Notes: generated by a model not told the origin, from the sequence alone. A DNA stretch of 64,000 bases from Thomasclavelia ramosa DSM 1402 (GCF_014131695.1 NZ_CP036346.1:1-64000), one strand, 5' to 3'. Shown: positions 1 to 12,527, counted from the first letter of the stretch. A program made the numbers and translations.

Positions 1-150
1 GATAACTAGATAGCCACATTTTTCACATTCACATAAATCTTTATGCACAAGTAAAGTTGTGAATATTGTGAATTTCTAATAAAAACCTACGGAAATGTAA
101 CAATTATTGTGAATAACTTTGTGAACACTCTTTTTTAACTGTTTTTATCC
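1..150. other. oriC, upstream DnaA-box cluster
   Basis: AT-rich DNA before dnaA with near-consensus DnaA boxes (consensus TTATCCACA): TTATGCACA at 41-49, the reverse-strand box TGTGAATAA at 108-116, and a weaker TGTGAATAT at 58-66. Each of the first two differs from consensus at one position. With the cluster after dnaA this gives the bipartite origin layout usual in Firmicutes. The window starts inside the region, so further boxes may lie to the left. Confidence 0.75.
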
Positions 151-179
151 TTTAAATTTACATTTTATTAACTTATAAT
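151..179 (+). promoter_or_regulatory. dnaA promoter
   Basis: A perfect -10 element TATAAT at 174-179 lies 17 bases after a weak -35 TTTAAA at 151-156. DnaA boxes lie immediately upstream, consistent with autoregulation, which is an inference. The ribosome binding site GCGGAGGT at 187-194 follows. Confidence 0.6.
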
Positions 180-200
180 GAGGTTTGCGGAGGTTAAAAA

Positions 201-1547
201 ATGAGCGATAATAGTAAGATTTGGCAATTATGCCTCGACACTTTAGAAAAACAAAATTTGCCAGAAGAACGTAAAATCGATAAAGTAATCATGGAATCTG
301 TTTTTCGAAGTGCAAAAATAGCATCCATTAACAATAACAAAGTTATTATTACAACCCCATTTTCATTTAATGTTGAAACAATTAAAAATAACCAAAAAGA
401 CATTGAAGATATTCTTTCTGGGATGTTAGCTTCATCAATTAATCTTGAAATCGTTGGTGAAGAAGACTTTAAAAAATCTGTTGCCGTTAAACAAGAAACG
501 CCATTTAGAGATAATCTGAATCGTACCTTGACATTTGATAACTTTGTTGTAGGAAGTTCTAATCGCATGGCACAAAATGCAGCTCTATTAGTATCTACTA
601 ATCCGGGTTCTAATTTTAATCCACTGTTTATTTATAGTAATCCTGGATTAGGTAAGACCCATCTATTAAATGCAATTGGAAATTATGCAAAAGAAGTAAA
701 TCCAGCGCTTAGAATTCGTTATATTACAAGTAAAGATTTTGTTGATGAAGTTATTGGGGCAATGAAAGGCCGTGATGGTGATGAAATCTATGATAAGTAT
801 AAAAATCTCGATATTTTATTAATTGATGATATTCAATTTTTATTCAATAAAGAAAAAAGCAGCGAGATATTTTTCCACATTTTTAATGAATTAATTAATA
901 ATAATAAACAAATTGTTATTACAAGTGATAAGATGCCTGAAGAATTACAAGGAATTGAATCACGTTTAATCAGCCGTTTCAATTCAGGATTAAGTTTCGG
1001 AATTGATCCGCCAGAATTTGAAACAGCTCGCGCTATCTTAGAAAAAAAGATAGAAAATCTTGATAATCCTTCTTTAATTATTCAAGATGATGTTGTTGAT
1101 TTTATGGCTAATCATTATTGTAAAGATATTCGTAGTCTTGAAGGGGCTTTAAAACGTCTTTTCTTCTGTAGCATTATGAATCATACTAATAATATTGATA
1201 TGGCTTTTGCATTAGAATCTTTTAAAGATGATAAAATTGTTCAAAATCCAAAGAGTTCCCTAACTAAAGAAAGTATTTTAAAAACAACTGCAGAATTCTA
1301 TTATCTGACAATCAGTCAGCTAATTTCAAAAAACAAGACACGTAAATTAACAACCCCAAGAGAAATGTGTATGTATTTAATGCGGGAATTATTAGATATT
1401 ACTTTTGCTGAAATTGGGGCTACTTTTAGCAATCGAGATCATTCAACAGTAATGAAAGCATGTGCTCGCGTAGAAACTAAAATCAAGAAAGATCCTGACT
1501 ACAAATTAGCAATAAATAAGTTAAAAGACAAATTAGGTATCGTTTAG
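201..1547 (+). CDS. dnaA: Chromosomal replication initiator DnaA
   Basis: DnaA binds DnaA boxes at oriC, opens the duplex and loads the replicative helicase. The 448-residue protein has the usual parts: a short N-terminal interaction domain (about 1-90), the AAA+ core with Walker A SNPGLGKTH (about 146-154) and Walker B LLIDDIQF (about 206-213), and the C-terminal DNA-binding domain with the signature NRDHSTVMKAC. The first glycine of the usual Walker A pattern (GxxxxGKT) is serine here. The start follows a good GGAGG site. It lies between two DnaA-box clusters and is followed by dnaN, the conserved order at Firmicute origins. Confidence 0.98.
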   Translation: MSDNSKIWQLCLDTLEKQNLPEERKIDKVIMESVFRSAKIASINNNKVIITTPFSFNVETIKNNQKDIEDILSGMLASSINLEIVGEEDFKKSVAVKQETPFRDNLNRTLTFDNFVVGSSNRMAQNAALLVSTNPGSNFNPLFIYSNPGLGKTHLLNAIGNYAKEVNPALRIRYITSKDFVDEVIGAMKGRDGDEIYDKYKNLDILLIDDIQFLFNKEKSSEIFFHIFNELINNNKQIVITSDKMPEELQGIESRLISRFNSGLSFGIDPPEFETARAILEKKIENLDNPSLIIQDDVVDFMANHYCKDIRSLEGALKRLFFCSIMNHTNNIDMAFALESFKDDKIVQNPKSSLTKESILKTTAEFYYLTISQLISKNKTRKLTTPREMCMYLMRELLDITFAEIGATFSNRDHSTVMKACARVETKIKKDPDYKLAINKLKDKLGIV

Positions 1548-1702
1548 ACACAAAACTACCACAAATTGCACACATAGTTATACACATAAAAAACACTGAT
1601 TATATCAGCTTATTTAATGCTTATGCACAATATTCACACTATAATAATATTAATAGCATTATTTTAAATAATTATATATAATTAGTCACAAGGAGGAAAT
1701 TT
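1548..1702. other. oriC, dnaA-dnaN intergenic part with DUE
   Basis: The dnaA-dnaN gap has DnaA-box-like sequences TTATACACA (1578-1586), TTATGCACA (1621-1629) and ATATTCACA (1630-1638), directly followed by about 50 bases of almost pure A/T (1639-1690). Boxes abutting an AT-rich tract is the arrangement expected of the unwinding element. All boxes here are one mismatch or more from consensus. The dnaN ribosome binding site AAGGAGG closes the region. Confidence 0.8.
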
Positions 1703-2812
1703 ATGAATTTTAAAATAAAACGACTTAAATTATTAAATGCTCTTGCTAAAGCAACTAAAGCAGTTTCAATTCGAAGTCCCTTACCAGTATTGACTGGAAT
1801 TAAGTTTGATTTACAAGACGATTGTTTAATTCTAACTGGTAGTGATTCTGACATTACAATTCAAACTAAAATTGAAAAAGATGAAGATTTAACGATTTAT
1901 CAAACTGGTGGGGTAGTTTTAAATTCTCGTTACATCTTAGATATTGTTCGTAAGATTGATAGTGATGAAATTAAAATTGAGATTTTAGATGGTGCTTTAA
2001 CTAGAATTTCGGGAGCAACTTCTAAATTTGACTTAAATGGTACTGATGTTTTAGATTATCCACGAATTGATTTATCAAAAACTGGAACAAAAGTATTATT
2101 AAATGCACTATCTTTAAAAGATATTATTTCACAGACCAAATTTGCTGCTAGTGATAAAGAGCACAAACCAATTTTAACAGGAATCAACTTTAAAGCAGGA
2201 AATCGTCAATTAGAATGTACAGCAACGGATAGCTATCGTCTAGCTAAGAAAATTGTATCTTTAGATGAAGACGTTACTTTCAATATTACAATTCCTCAAA
2301 AATCTTTAGATGAAATTTCAAAAATTATTGAACGTGATGAAATGATTGAAATGTATGTTTCTGATCGTAAAGTCCTTTATGTGTTTGATAATAATATTAT
2401 TCAAACACGATTAATTGATGGAACTTTCCCAGATACTAATCGTTTAATTCCTGATGCTTTTGATTATGAACTAGATTTAGATGCTCATTATCTATTAAAT
2501 GCTATTGATCGTGTTTCATTACTAACAAATGAACAAAATAATATTATTAAATTAGATATGTCTGATGAAAAAGTCGTCCTATCATCATATATGCAAGAAA
2601 TCGGTTCTGTAGAAGAAATTTTAGATAAATCTTTTTATAAAGGAACACCAATAAGTATCTCATTTAGTTCAAAATATGCAACTGATGCAATTAGAGCTTT
2701 TAATGAACCAAAAATTAAAATTTTATTTACTGGAGAAATGAAACCTTTTATTATTAAAGATTTTGAAAAAGATGATGTAATTCAATTAGTTTTACCAGTA
2801 AGAACTTTCTAA
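1703..2812 (+). CDS. dnaN: DNA polymerase III beta sliding clamp
   Basis: The beta clamp encircles DNA and tethers DNA polymerase III and other enzymes. The 369-residue protein has the family length and the three-fold repeated clamp fold. Recognisable segments are the N-terminal RSPLPVLTGI, the central HKPILTGINF and the C-terminal QLVLPVRTF, the last being the normal end of the protein. Its place directly after dnaA and the oriC unwinding region confirms the call. An intrinsic terminator follows at once, so dnaN is separated from the recF-gyrBA operon. Confidence 0.98.
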   Translation: MNFKIKRLKLLNALAKATKAVSIRSPLPVLTGIKFDLQDDCLILTGSDSDITIQTKIEKDEDLTIYQTGGVVLNSRYILDIVRKIDSDEIKIEILDGALTRISGATSKFDLNGTDVLDYPRIDLSKTGTKVLLNALSLKDIISQTKFAASDKEHKPILTGINFKAGNRQLECTATDSYRLAKKIVSLDEDVTFNITIPQKSLDEISKIIERDEMIEMYVSDRKVLYVFDNNIIQTRLIDGTFPDTNRLIPDAFDYELDLDAHYLLNAIDRVSLLTNEQNNIIKLDMSDEKVVLSSYMQEIGSVEEILDKSFYKGTPISISFSSKYATDAIRAFNEPKIKILFTGEMKPFIIKDFEKDDVIQLVLPVRTF

Positions 2813-2836
2813 GCTACATTATGTAGCTTTTTTTTT
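2811..2836 (+). terminator. dnaN terminator
   Basis: AAGCTACAT and ATGTAGCTT form a 9-bp perfect stem with a one-base centre, followed by a run of nine T. The stem starts at the dnaN stop codon. Confidence 0.85.
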
Positions 2837-2872
2837 CGTGAAAGTATTTTTTTACTAGTTGTTTTATTTATA

Positions 2873-2881
2873 TGTGGATAA
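2873..2881 (-). promoter_or_regulatory. Perfect consensus DnaA box
   Basis: TGTGGATAA is the exact complement of TTATCCACA. It stands in the gap between dnaN and rlbA. It is the only perfect box I noticed in the origin area; those beside dnaA are degenerate. Confidence 0.6.
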
Positions 2882-2960
2882 ATTTTAAATATGAGCGAAT
2901 TTTAATAAAAAATAAGATTTTATTCATTTTTATAAAAAATGCGTTAAAATGCTTATTTTT

Positions 2961-2989
2961 TTGATTTTAACAACAATTTATGTTATAAT
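2961..2989 (+). promoter_or_regulatory. Promoter of rlbA-recF-gyrB-gyrA
   Basis: A -35 TTGATT (2961-2966) and a perfect -10 TATAAT (2984-2989) are 17 bases apart, about 30 bases before the rlbA start. Confidence 0.7.
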
Positions 2990-3021
2990 AACTCTAGATT
3001 TTATAAAAAAAGAGGATAGTC

Positions 3022-3227
3022 ATGAAAAAAATTCAAATAAGAGATGAATATATTACCCTAGGACAGTTTTTAAAGTATGCAGGATGTGTTTCTAGTGGAA
3101 TCGAAGCTAAGATGGTTATTAAAGATGAATTAGTGATGGTTAATGGTGAAGTGGAAACAAGAAGAGGCAAGAAACTTCGAACTGGTGACCAGATAGAATT
3201 TAATGGAGAGTCTTTTGTTATTGATTA

Positions 3228-3228
<1 letters not shown>
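3022..3228 (+). CDS. rlbA: S4-domain RNA-binding protein RlbA (YaaA)
   Basis: This 68-residue protein consists only of an S4 RNA-binding fold. The typical S4 segments are visible: LGQFLKYAGCVSSGIEAK, then the VNGEVETRRGKKLRTGD loop. The family sits between dnaN and recF in many Firmicutes and is thought to act in ribosome or RNA metabolism; its exact role is not settled. The stop overlaps the recF start by one base, so the two are translationally coupled. It begins after an AGAGGAT ribosome binding site. Confidence 0.93.
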
Positions 3229-6250
<3,022 letters not shown>

Positions 6251-6267
6251 GATAAAGGAGATAAATA

Positions 6268-8727
6268 ATGGAAGAACGGGGAATTAGAAAAGTAAAACTA
6301 ACATCTGAAATGAAAAACTCTTTTATGCAGTATGCGATGTCAGTTATCGTATCAAGAGCTTTACCTGATGTTCGAGATGGGTTAAAACCAGTTCAAAGAA
6401 GAATTATTTACGGGATGAGTGATTTGGGATGTACTCCAGGTACACCATATAAGAAATCTGCCCGTATTGTCGGAGAAGTTATGGGGAAATATCATCCTCA
6501 TGGTGACTCTTCAATATATGAAGCTTTAGTTAGAATGGCTCAAGATTTCTCATATCGTTATATGTTAGTTGATGGTCATGGGAATTTTGGCTCAATCGAT
6601 GGTGATGGAGCAGCAGCACAACGTTATACTGAGGCAAGAATGTCAAAAATATCTAGTGAGCTGGTTCGTGATTTAAAGGAAGATACAATTGATTTTATTC
6701 CAAACTATGATGGTGAAGAACAGGAACCGGCGGTTTTACCGGCTCGTATTCCCAACTTACTAATTAATGGTTCAACGGGGATTGCAGTTGGGATGGCTAC
6801 TAATATTCCACCTCATAACTTAGTAGAAGTGATTGAAGCAATTTTAGCAGTTGCAAAAGATCCGGATATCACAATCATGGAATTAATGGAAAATTATATT
6901 CAAGGTCCTGATTTTCCAACTGGTGGTTATATTTTAGGTAAAACAGCAATTAAAAAAGCCTATGAGACAGGAAATGGTCTAATTGTCATGCGAGCAAAAA
7001 CGGAAATTGAAGAAAAAGGAAGTAAAAAAGTTATTGTTGTTACTGAAATTCCTTATATGGTCAATAAAGCTCGGATGATTGAAAAAATGTCACAGTTAGT
7101 TCGGGAAAAGAAAATTGAAGGAATTACAGAAATACGTGATGAATCAAATCGCGATGGTATTCGAGTTGTAATTGAATTACGTCGGGATATTCAACCAGAA
7201 GTAATTTTGAATCAATTATATAAATTAACATCATTGCAGACAACCTTCGGGGCTAACTGCATTGCCTTGGTCAATAATGAACCAAAAACATTAAATCTAA
7301 AGGAAATGATTACTTTATACCTTGATCATCAAGAAGAAGTAATTAAACGACGTACTAAATTCAGATTAACTAAAGCTGAAGACCGAGCTCATATTTTAGA
7401 AGGATTAAAAAGAGCTCTTGATCAAATTGATGCTATTATTGATTTAATTAGATCAAGTCGTACTACTGAAATCATTCAAACTAGATTGATGGAAGAATTT
7501 AATATGTCTGATAAACAAGCTAAAGCAATTCGAGAAATGCAATTACAACGTCTAGCTGGTTTGGAAAGACAAAAAATTGAAGATGATTTAAATAAATTAT
7601 TAGAAATTATTGCTGATTTAAAAGATATCCTAGAAAATAGAGAACGTTTATTATCGATCATTCATGATGAATTAGAAGAAATTAAAGATAAATATGGTGA
7701 TAAACGCCGTACGGAAATTATTCAAGGAACATTTGATTTAGAAGACGAAGATTTAATTCCAGTAGAAGACGTTATTATTTCTTTAACTAATAATGGATAT
7801 GTTAAGAGAATGCCAGTAGATACATACAAAACACAAAACCGTGGTGGACGAGGAATCAAGGGAATGGCAACTAATAGCGATGATATTGTAAGTTCGTTAA
7901 TTAATATGTCGACTCATGATGATCTATTATTCTTTACAAATTTTGGTAAAGTATATCGTTTAAAAGGATATAATATTCCAGAGTTTGGACGTTCGGCTAA
8001 AGGTTTACCTGTTGTAAATTTATTAAATCTTGATAAAGAAGAACAAGTTAAATCGATGATTAGTATTAATCGTAAGCAAATTGAAGAAAATAATGATTAT
8101 TATTTATTCTTTGTAACTGCTAGCGGTTTAGTAAAACGAGTTCACATCAATGAATTTGAACGAATTCGTCAATCTGGAAAGATTGCGATAAGCTTAAGAG
8201 ATGATGATCAATTAGTTTCGGTTAAATTAACAGGTGGTAATGATCAAATCTTAATCGCCGCCTCTAACGGTAAATTAGTTCGTTTTGAAGAAACTAATGT
8301 TCGGCCAATGGGACGAAGTGCTAGTGGGGTTAAAGGAATCAATGTTGATGGTAGCGAAGTTATCGGAATGACAACTGATAAAGAAGGTAAATATATCATG
8401 GTTGTGACAGAACGTGGTTATGGTAAGATGTCGCCATTAGAAGAGTATCGTTTGTCAAATCGTGGTGGTAAAGGGGTTAAAACTATTAATGCAACAGAGC
8501 GAAATGGTCAAATCGTTGCATTGCGTGCTGTTAATGGCGATGAAGATTTATTAATCATTACTGACGATGGAATCATGATTCGTTTACCAATGGAACAAGT
8601 TAAAACAGCCGGTCGAGCTACACAAGGAGTACGTTTAATTAAAGTAAATGCAGAAAACAAGGTATCTTCAGTAGAGGTAGTTGAAAAAGCTGCTGAAACA
8701 GAAGAAGATAAATCTGAAGAAGAATAG
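6268..8727 (+). CDS. gyrA: DNA gyrase subunit A
   Basis: GyrA breaks and rejoins DNA through a tyrosine; here Tyr120 in [11 protein letters not shown]. The 819-residue protein has the winged-helix and tower domains, a coiled-coil region, the GyrA box [11 protein letters not shown] near residue 540 that distinguishes gyrase from ParC, and the C-terminal beta-pinwheel, ending in an acidic tail. The quinolone-resistance region reads HGDSSIYEA, with serine and glutamate at the key positions, the residues usual in unmutated Firmicute GyrA. It is 17 bases after gyrB with a GGAG site and ends at a perfect terminator. Confidence 0.97.
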   Translation: MEERGIRKVKLTSEMKNSFMQYAMSVIVSRALPDVRDGLKPVQRRIIYGMSDLGCTPGTPYKKSARIVGEVMGKYHPHGDSSIYEALVRMAQDFSYRYMLVDGHGNFGSIDGDGAAAQRYTEARMSKISSELVRDLKEDTIDFIPNYDGEEQEPAVLPARIPNLLINGSTGIAVGMATNIPPHNLVEVIEAILAVAKDPDITIMELMENYIQGPDFPTGGYILGKTAIKKAYETGNGLIVMRAKTEIEEKGSKKVIVVTEIPYMVNKARMIEKMSQLVREKKIEGITEIRDESNRDGIRVVIELRRDIQPEVILNQLYKLTSLQTTFGANCIALVNNEPKTLNLKEMITLYLDHQEEVIKRRTKFRLTKAEDRAHILEGLKRALDQIDAIIDLIRSSRTTEIIQTRLMEEFNMSDKQAKAIREMQLQRLAGLERQKIEDDLNKLLEIIADLKDILENRERLLSIIHDELEEIKDKYGDKRRTEIIQGTFDLEDEDLIPVEDVIISLTNNGYVKRMPVDTYKTQNRGGRGIKGMATNSDDIVSSLINMSTHDDLLFFTNFGKVYRLKGYNIPEFGRSAKGLPVVNLLNLDKEEQVKSMISINRKQIEENNDYYLFFVTASGLVKRVHINEFERIRQSGKIAISLRDDDQLVSVKLTGGNDQILIAASNGKLVRFEETNVRPMGRSASGVKGINVDGSEVIGMTTDKEGKYIMVVTERGYGKMSPLEEYRLSNRGGKGVKTINATERNGQIVALRAVNGDEDLLIITDDGIMIRLPMEQVKTAGRATQGVRLIKVNAENKVSSVEVVEKAAETEEDKSEEE

Positions 8728-8760
8728 AATTAAAAGTATCGCTTAGCGATACTTTTAATT
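8728..8760 (+). terminator. gyrA terminator
   Basis: A perfect 15-bp stem (AATTAAAAGTATCGC and its complement) with a TTA loop begins immediately after the gyrA stop and ends in TTTTAATT. Confidence 0.85.
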
Positions 8761-8780
8761 CTTTGAAAAAGGAAAATAAA

Positions 8781-9290
8781 ATGATTATAAGACCAGAAGA
8801 AAAACAAGATTTTAATGAAATATATACTGTAGTAAAAGCCGCTTTTGCAACAGCTGAACATAGTGATGGAAATGAACAAGATTTAGTTATAGCTTTAAGG
8901 ACTGGTAATAATTATATTCAAAAATTATCATTAGTTGCTAAAATTGATAATCAGCTCGTTGGTTATATTATGTTTACAACAGCAAAAGTTGGAAATGATA
9001 CAGTATTAGTTTTAGCACCATTAGCTATTTTACCAGCATTTCAAAAACAAGGGATTGGTAGTACTTTAATTAACAAAGGCCATCAAATTGCTAAAGAATT
9101 AGGATATGAATATTGTTTAGTTTTAGGTAGTGAGCACTATTATCCACGATTTGGATATTTACCAGCTGAACAGTTTGGAATCAAAGTGCCTAAGGGAATT
9201 CCTTCAATTAATTTTATGGCAAAAAAACTGATATTTAGAGCTGGTAAAATTAGTGGCGAAGTTAAATATGCAAAAGAATTTGGAATATAA
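8781..9290 (+). CDS. GNAT family N-acetyltransferase (YhbS-like)
   Basis: A 169-residue acetyltransferase of the GNAT superfamily. Acetyl-CoA binding is indicated by the motif A segment LAILPAFQKQGIGSTLINKG, followed by the FGYLPAEQFGI region seen in YhbS-type members (LGSEHYYPRFGYLPA). The substrate is unknown. I place the start at ATG 8781 because AAAGGA lies 7 bases before it; a TTG at 8763 would also be in frame but overlaps the gyrA terminator. It is a single gene between two terminators. Confidence 0.85.
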   Translation: MIIRPEEKQDFNEIYTVVKAAFATAEHSDGNEQDLVIALRTGNNYIQKLSLVAKIDNQLVGYIMFTTAKVGNDTVLVLAPLAILPAFQKQGIGSTLINKGHQIAKELGYEYCLVLGSEHYYPRFGYLPAEQFGIKVPKGIPSINFMAKKLIFRAGKISGEVKYAKEFGI

Positions 9291-9292
9291 AA

Positions 9293-9322
9293 TAACTCTC
9301 ACTTAATTGTGAGAGTTAATTT
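9293..9322. terminator. Bidirectional terminator
   Basis: TAACTCTCAC (9293-9302) and GTGAGAGTTA (9309-9318) form a 10-bp perfect stem with T/A runs on both sides. It lies between the convergent GNAT gene and the HAD pseudogene and can serve both. Confidence 0.75.
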
Positions 9323-9959
9323 TGATTAATAAAAGCTAATATTTGTTCTATTATATCAAAATGATACTGTGCACTATTTTTAATAACTGTTTCAACATGA
9401 TTAAAAGTAAAACTGTTATCAGTACATTGCAGCATACAAATATCATTTTCACCATCTCCAATTGTATAAAGTTGCTCAGCTTTTAATTGATAGAAAAGTT
9501 TTAATAATTCAGATGCTTTAGAAATATCTTTAGCTAAAATATCAGTATAGCGGGAATTATGAAAGACATTAATATTTTCAATTTGGTCAAATGTATACTG
9601 CTTTCTTTGGGCAATAGAATCAAATTCTAAGGCAAACGAAATAATTTCATTTCTTATATTTTCTAAATCTTCTAGGTTATTGATTACAATACTCTGGGAC
9701 ATCGTATTTGCGGTTATTATTTTATTATTACTTTTAGTTGTTAATCTAATGTAACAGCTCCATTAGCACAAATGACATAATCAAAGAAATCAATATCATA
9801 TTTCTTAATACCATCTTTGAATTTCTGAGGACTTCTTTCGGTTACGATAATAAAGATGTTACCAGCATCTCTAAATTGTTTAATTTGTTTTCTAGTTTCA
9901 GGTAGAATTACTTTATTTGTAGTAATTGTACCGTCAAAATCACTACCAATTATCTTCAT
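9316..9959 (-). pseudogene. HAD-family (Cof-type) phosphatase, frameshifted
   Basis: Two minus-strand reading frames make one HAD hydrolase. The N-terminal piece (9959 down to 9741) has the nucleophile motif GSDFDGTIT and the motif II region IFIIVTERSP, and ends after ICANGAVTLD at a TAA. The C-terminal piece, in another frame, carries GDGENDICML, the magnesium-binding motif of the family. Reading on from the stop in the second frame gives an open stretch that continues the protein, so a single missing base near 9741 explains the break. No slippery site is visible before the stop, so programmed frameshifting is unlikely. A sequencing error cannot be excluded. The gene follows the methyltransferase pseudogene. 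Confidence 0.8.
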
Positions 9960-10700
9960 TTTTTCCTCTTTCTTGCAACAAACATTCCGGCATGGGTAGT
10001 CAAATAAAAAAGATTATTTTTATTTAAATATTTTTGCATATATTCATATGGTTGTTTTTTCTTTTTATATAGTGGCTCAAGATTAAGACTTAGACCTTTA
10101 CCACTTAAAATAAATTGATAATAAAGATCCAAGTCAGTTATTTCATAAACCTCTTTTCGATCATATAATTTTATATCTTGAAAATATTTTTCTAATTTTG
10201 TTTTACCATTTTCATAACCAAAGAGTTGATATAAAATTTCTTGATTAAATGAGATTTTTGAATCAAAATCTTTTAACATAACATCTCTTTCTTTCATCAT
10301 ATCTTTAGCAATAGTTGAACATTAGAGAATTCCATCATCTTTTAAAATACGATTGATTTCTTGTAATGCTTTTGGTAAGTCGTCAAAATACATGAAAACA
10401 TGATTTGCTATAACGACATCAAAACTTTTATCAAGATATGGTAAATAATAACAATCAGCTTCTTCAATTGTTTTAATTTGGGGTAAATGTTGAGTATTGT
10501 TTTGACATTCTTCAAGCATTTTCAGAGAAATATCAGCTAAAGTAATCGAAATATTATTAGAAATTTTATTTTGATTATTTAACCAAATAGTTCCATCACC
10601 ACACCCAATATCTAGTATCTTGGCATTGGGACAAAATTGATTATATGTGTATTCGATAAATAACACCTCCCTTGCTTTTTCATTCTAGCAAGTGACGTTA
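9956..10700 (-). pseudogene. Class I SAM methyltransferase, nonsense-mutated
   Basis: The N-terminal half shows SAM-binding motif I (AKILDIGCGDGT), an acidic motif II (ITLADIS) and the motif IV/V region FDVVIANHVFMYF followed by ALQEINRILKDDGIL. A TAA at 10322-10324 then interrupts the frame; translation continues in the same frame with CSTIAKDMMKERDV and about 115 residues to 9956, as in intact members where a tyrosine precedes CST. Upstream, the same frame extends through NEKAREVLFIEY to a TAG at 10685-10687, so the N terminus also seems damaged. A GTG at 10666 could start a shorter product but overlaps the GGGAGG site. It overlaps the HAD pseudogene by four bases. Confidence 0.75.
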
Positions 10701-10755
10701 CGTTCCTGTCAATAGTTAAATAAATATAAAATGTTCTCACTTTAGAACAATTTTA

Positions 10756-10783
10756 TTGACAAGAACAAATTGCTTTGATAAAC
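10756..10783 (+). promoter_or_regulatory. Promoter of the lysine riboswitch transcript
   Basis: A perfect -35 TTGACA at 10756-10761 is followed after about 15-16 bases by a weak -10 around GATAAA (10777-10782). It stands about 30 bases before the riboswitch aptamer. Confidence 0.5.
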
Positions 10784-10806
10784 TCATGGAGGATAAAATT
10801 AAATAA

Positions 10807-10966
10807 TTGGTAGAGGTGCAATGATCAATAGTAGCAAAATGTAATGTTTGGTGACAGCATTTGCGAAAGGGTGATTTGCCGAAGGAAATAGTAACACCAA
10901 TTACTATTTACCTGGGGGATTATAGAAGATATAATTTCCTGTCACATTCATGTGGAGCGCTATCTT
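10807..10966 (+). promoter_or_regulatory. Lysine riboswitch (L box)
   Basis: The leader has the conserved L-box blocks in order: TAGAGGTGCAA near the 5' end, AATAGTAGC, GGTGACAGC, GCGAAAGGGTGATTTGCC with CCGAAGG, the ACCTGGGGG segment, and the closing TGTCACATTCATGTGGAGC with CGCTATC. GGTAG at the 5' side pairs with CTATC at the 3' side as helix P1. Lysine binding should stabilise the aptamer and allow the downstream terminator to form. The block pattern is diagnostic; covariance scoring was not done. Confidence 0.92.
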
Positions 10967-10976
10967 AGTATATAAG

Positions 10977-11009
10977 TACTTTGATTGTTGCCAATTAAAG
11001 TATTTTTTT
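10977..11009 (+). terminator. Riboswitch expression-platform terminator
   Basis: TACTTTGATTG (10977-10987) pairs with CAATTAAAGTA (10992-11002), with one G-U pair and a TTGC loop, and is followed by seven T. It ends one base before an out-of-use ATG and 12 bases before the real start, so it acts as transcription attenuator. Confidence 0.88.
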
Positions 11010-11021
11010 ATGGAGGAAAAG

Positions 11022-12527
11022 ATGGATTTTGTACAAACAGGGTGGGCGTTATTGCCACCGGTCATTGCAATTTTAATTGCATTAAAAACTAAAGAAGTTT
11101 ATTTATCATTATTTTTTGGAATTGTTTCGGGGGCTTTACTGTTAAGTAACTTTCATATTATTGATACTGTTAATGTTATGTTTGATACAATGATTGGAAG
11201 TTTAAGTGATACATGGAATATCGGTATTTTAATATTCTTAATATTTTTAGGAATTATAGTTACATTGATGACTAAAGCGGGTGGAAGTAGAGCATATGGA
11301 CTTTGGGCAAAAGAAAAAATAAAATCAAGACAAGGCTCACTATTTTCAACCTTCTTGTTAGGAATTTTAATCTTTGTAGATGATTATTTTAATTGTTTAA
11401 CAGTTGGAAGTGTAATGCGTGAAGTAACAGATGAATTTAGTGTTTCAAGAGCAAAATTAGCTTATATTATTGATAGTACTGCGGCTCCAATCTGTATTAT
11501 TGCTCCAATTTCTAGTTGGGCGGCTGCTGTAAGTGGTTATACAAGTGGTGATGGTTTTAGTTTATTCTTACAAACAATTCCCTTTAACTTGTATGCTTTA
11601 TTAACAATCGTAATGGTGACTTATGTTATTAAGAAAGATTTTCATATTGGAACAATGAAACATCATGAAATAGCTGCTCAAAATGGTGATGTGCATAATG
11701 GTGTAAATGATTATGAAGAAGGAGAAGAAATGGAAGTTTCTGATCAAGGGCGGGTTTATGATCTATTATTGCCAGTTTTTTTCTTAATCATTAGTTGTAT
11801 TGTGGGAATGTTATACACAGGTGGTTTCTTTGAAGGAGTATCATTCATTACGGCTTTTACTAACTGCGATGCTTCAAGAGGACTGGTCTTGGGATCATTT
11901 TTTACACTAGTATTTATCTTTATTTTGTATCTTCCTAGAAAGATTATTAGTTATGAAGATTTTGCTAAATGTATACCAATGGGATTCAAAACGATGGTTC
12001 CAGCGATGATTATACTTACTTTAGCATGGACTTTAGGGGATTTAGTGTCAGATAAATTACAAGCTGGGGTCTTTGTTTATAATTTAATGCAGGGAGCTAG
12101 TATCTCTACAGCAATTTTACCGGTTTGTTTATTTTTAGTTGGAACAGGTCTAGCATTTGCAACGGGGACTTCATGGGGAACTTTTGGAATTTTAATTCCT
12201 ATCGCGACTTCGATTTTCCCCGAAGGTTCACAAATGCTTGTAATTGCGATTGCATCTATTTTAGCAGGGGCAGTCTGTGGCGATCATATTTCACCAATTT
12301 CTGATACGACGATCATGGCTTCGGCCGGAGCTCAATGTAATCATGTTAATCACGTCACTTCTCAGATACCTTACGCAATGTTAGTTGCTGGAGCTTGTGT
12401 TGTTGGATATTTAGTTGCTGGTTTTACTACAAATGTTGTATTGACATTTGTGATTGCAATAATTGCCTTATTCATATTTATTTTTATAACCAAATATTTT
12501 TATAATTTTAAAGCAAAGAAGGACTAA
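11022..12527 (+). CDS. NhaC-type Na+/H+ antiporter family transporter, lysine-controlled (LysW-like)
   Basis: A 501-residue polytopic membrane protein of the NhaC family with about eleven hydrophobic segments. It has the family's conserved FVDDYFNCLTVGSVMR and GDHISPISDTTIMASAG segments and an acidic cytoplasmic loop near residue 230 (YEEGEEMEV). The start is ATG 11022 after GGAGG; an ATG at 10950 lies inside the riboswitch and cannot be used. NhaC-like genes under L-box control have been proposed to be lysine transporters, so lysine uptake or exchange is the likely role rather than pH homeostasis. That function rests on regulation, not on residues I can point to. Confidence 0.85.
   Translation: MDFVQTGWALLPPVIAILIALKTKEVYLSLFFGIVSGALLLSNFHIIDTVNVMFDTMIGSLSDTWNIGILIFLIFLGIIVTLMTKAGGSRAYGLWAKEKIKSRQGSLFSTFLLGILIFVDDYFNCLTVGSVMREVTDEFSVSRAKLAYIIDSTAAPICIIAPISSWAAAVSGYTSGDGFSLFLQTIPFNLYALLTIVMVTYVIKKDFHIGTMKHHEIAAQNGDVHNGVNDYEEGEEMEVSDQGRVYDLLLPVFFLIISCIVGMLYTGGFFEGVSFITAFTNCDASRGLVLGSFFTLVFIFILYLPRKIISYEDFAKCIPMGFKTMVPAMIILTLAWTLGDLVSDKLQAGVFVYNLMQGASISTAILPVCLFLVGTGLAFATGTSWGTFGILIPIATSIFPEGSQMLVIAIASILAGAVCGDHISPISDTTIMASAGAQCNHVNHVTSQIPYAMLVAGACVVGYLVAGFTTNVVLTFVIAIIALFIFIFITKYFYNFKAKKD

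Noticed and set aside
9735-9745. Programmed frameshift in the HAD gene
   Set aside because: No slippery heptamer precedes the stop, so mutation or sequencing error is simpler.
10950-11021. Longer start for the NhaC-type gene
   Set aside because: This ATG lies inside the lysine riboswitch and its terminator; ATG 11022 has the GGAGG site.
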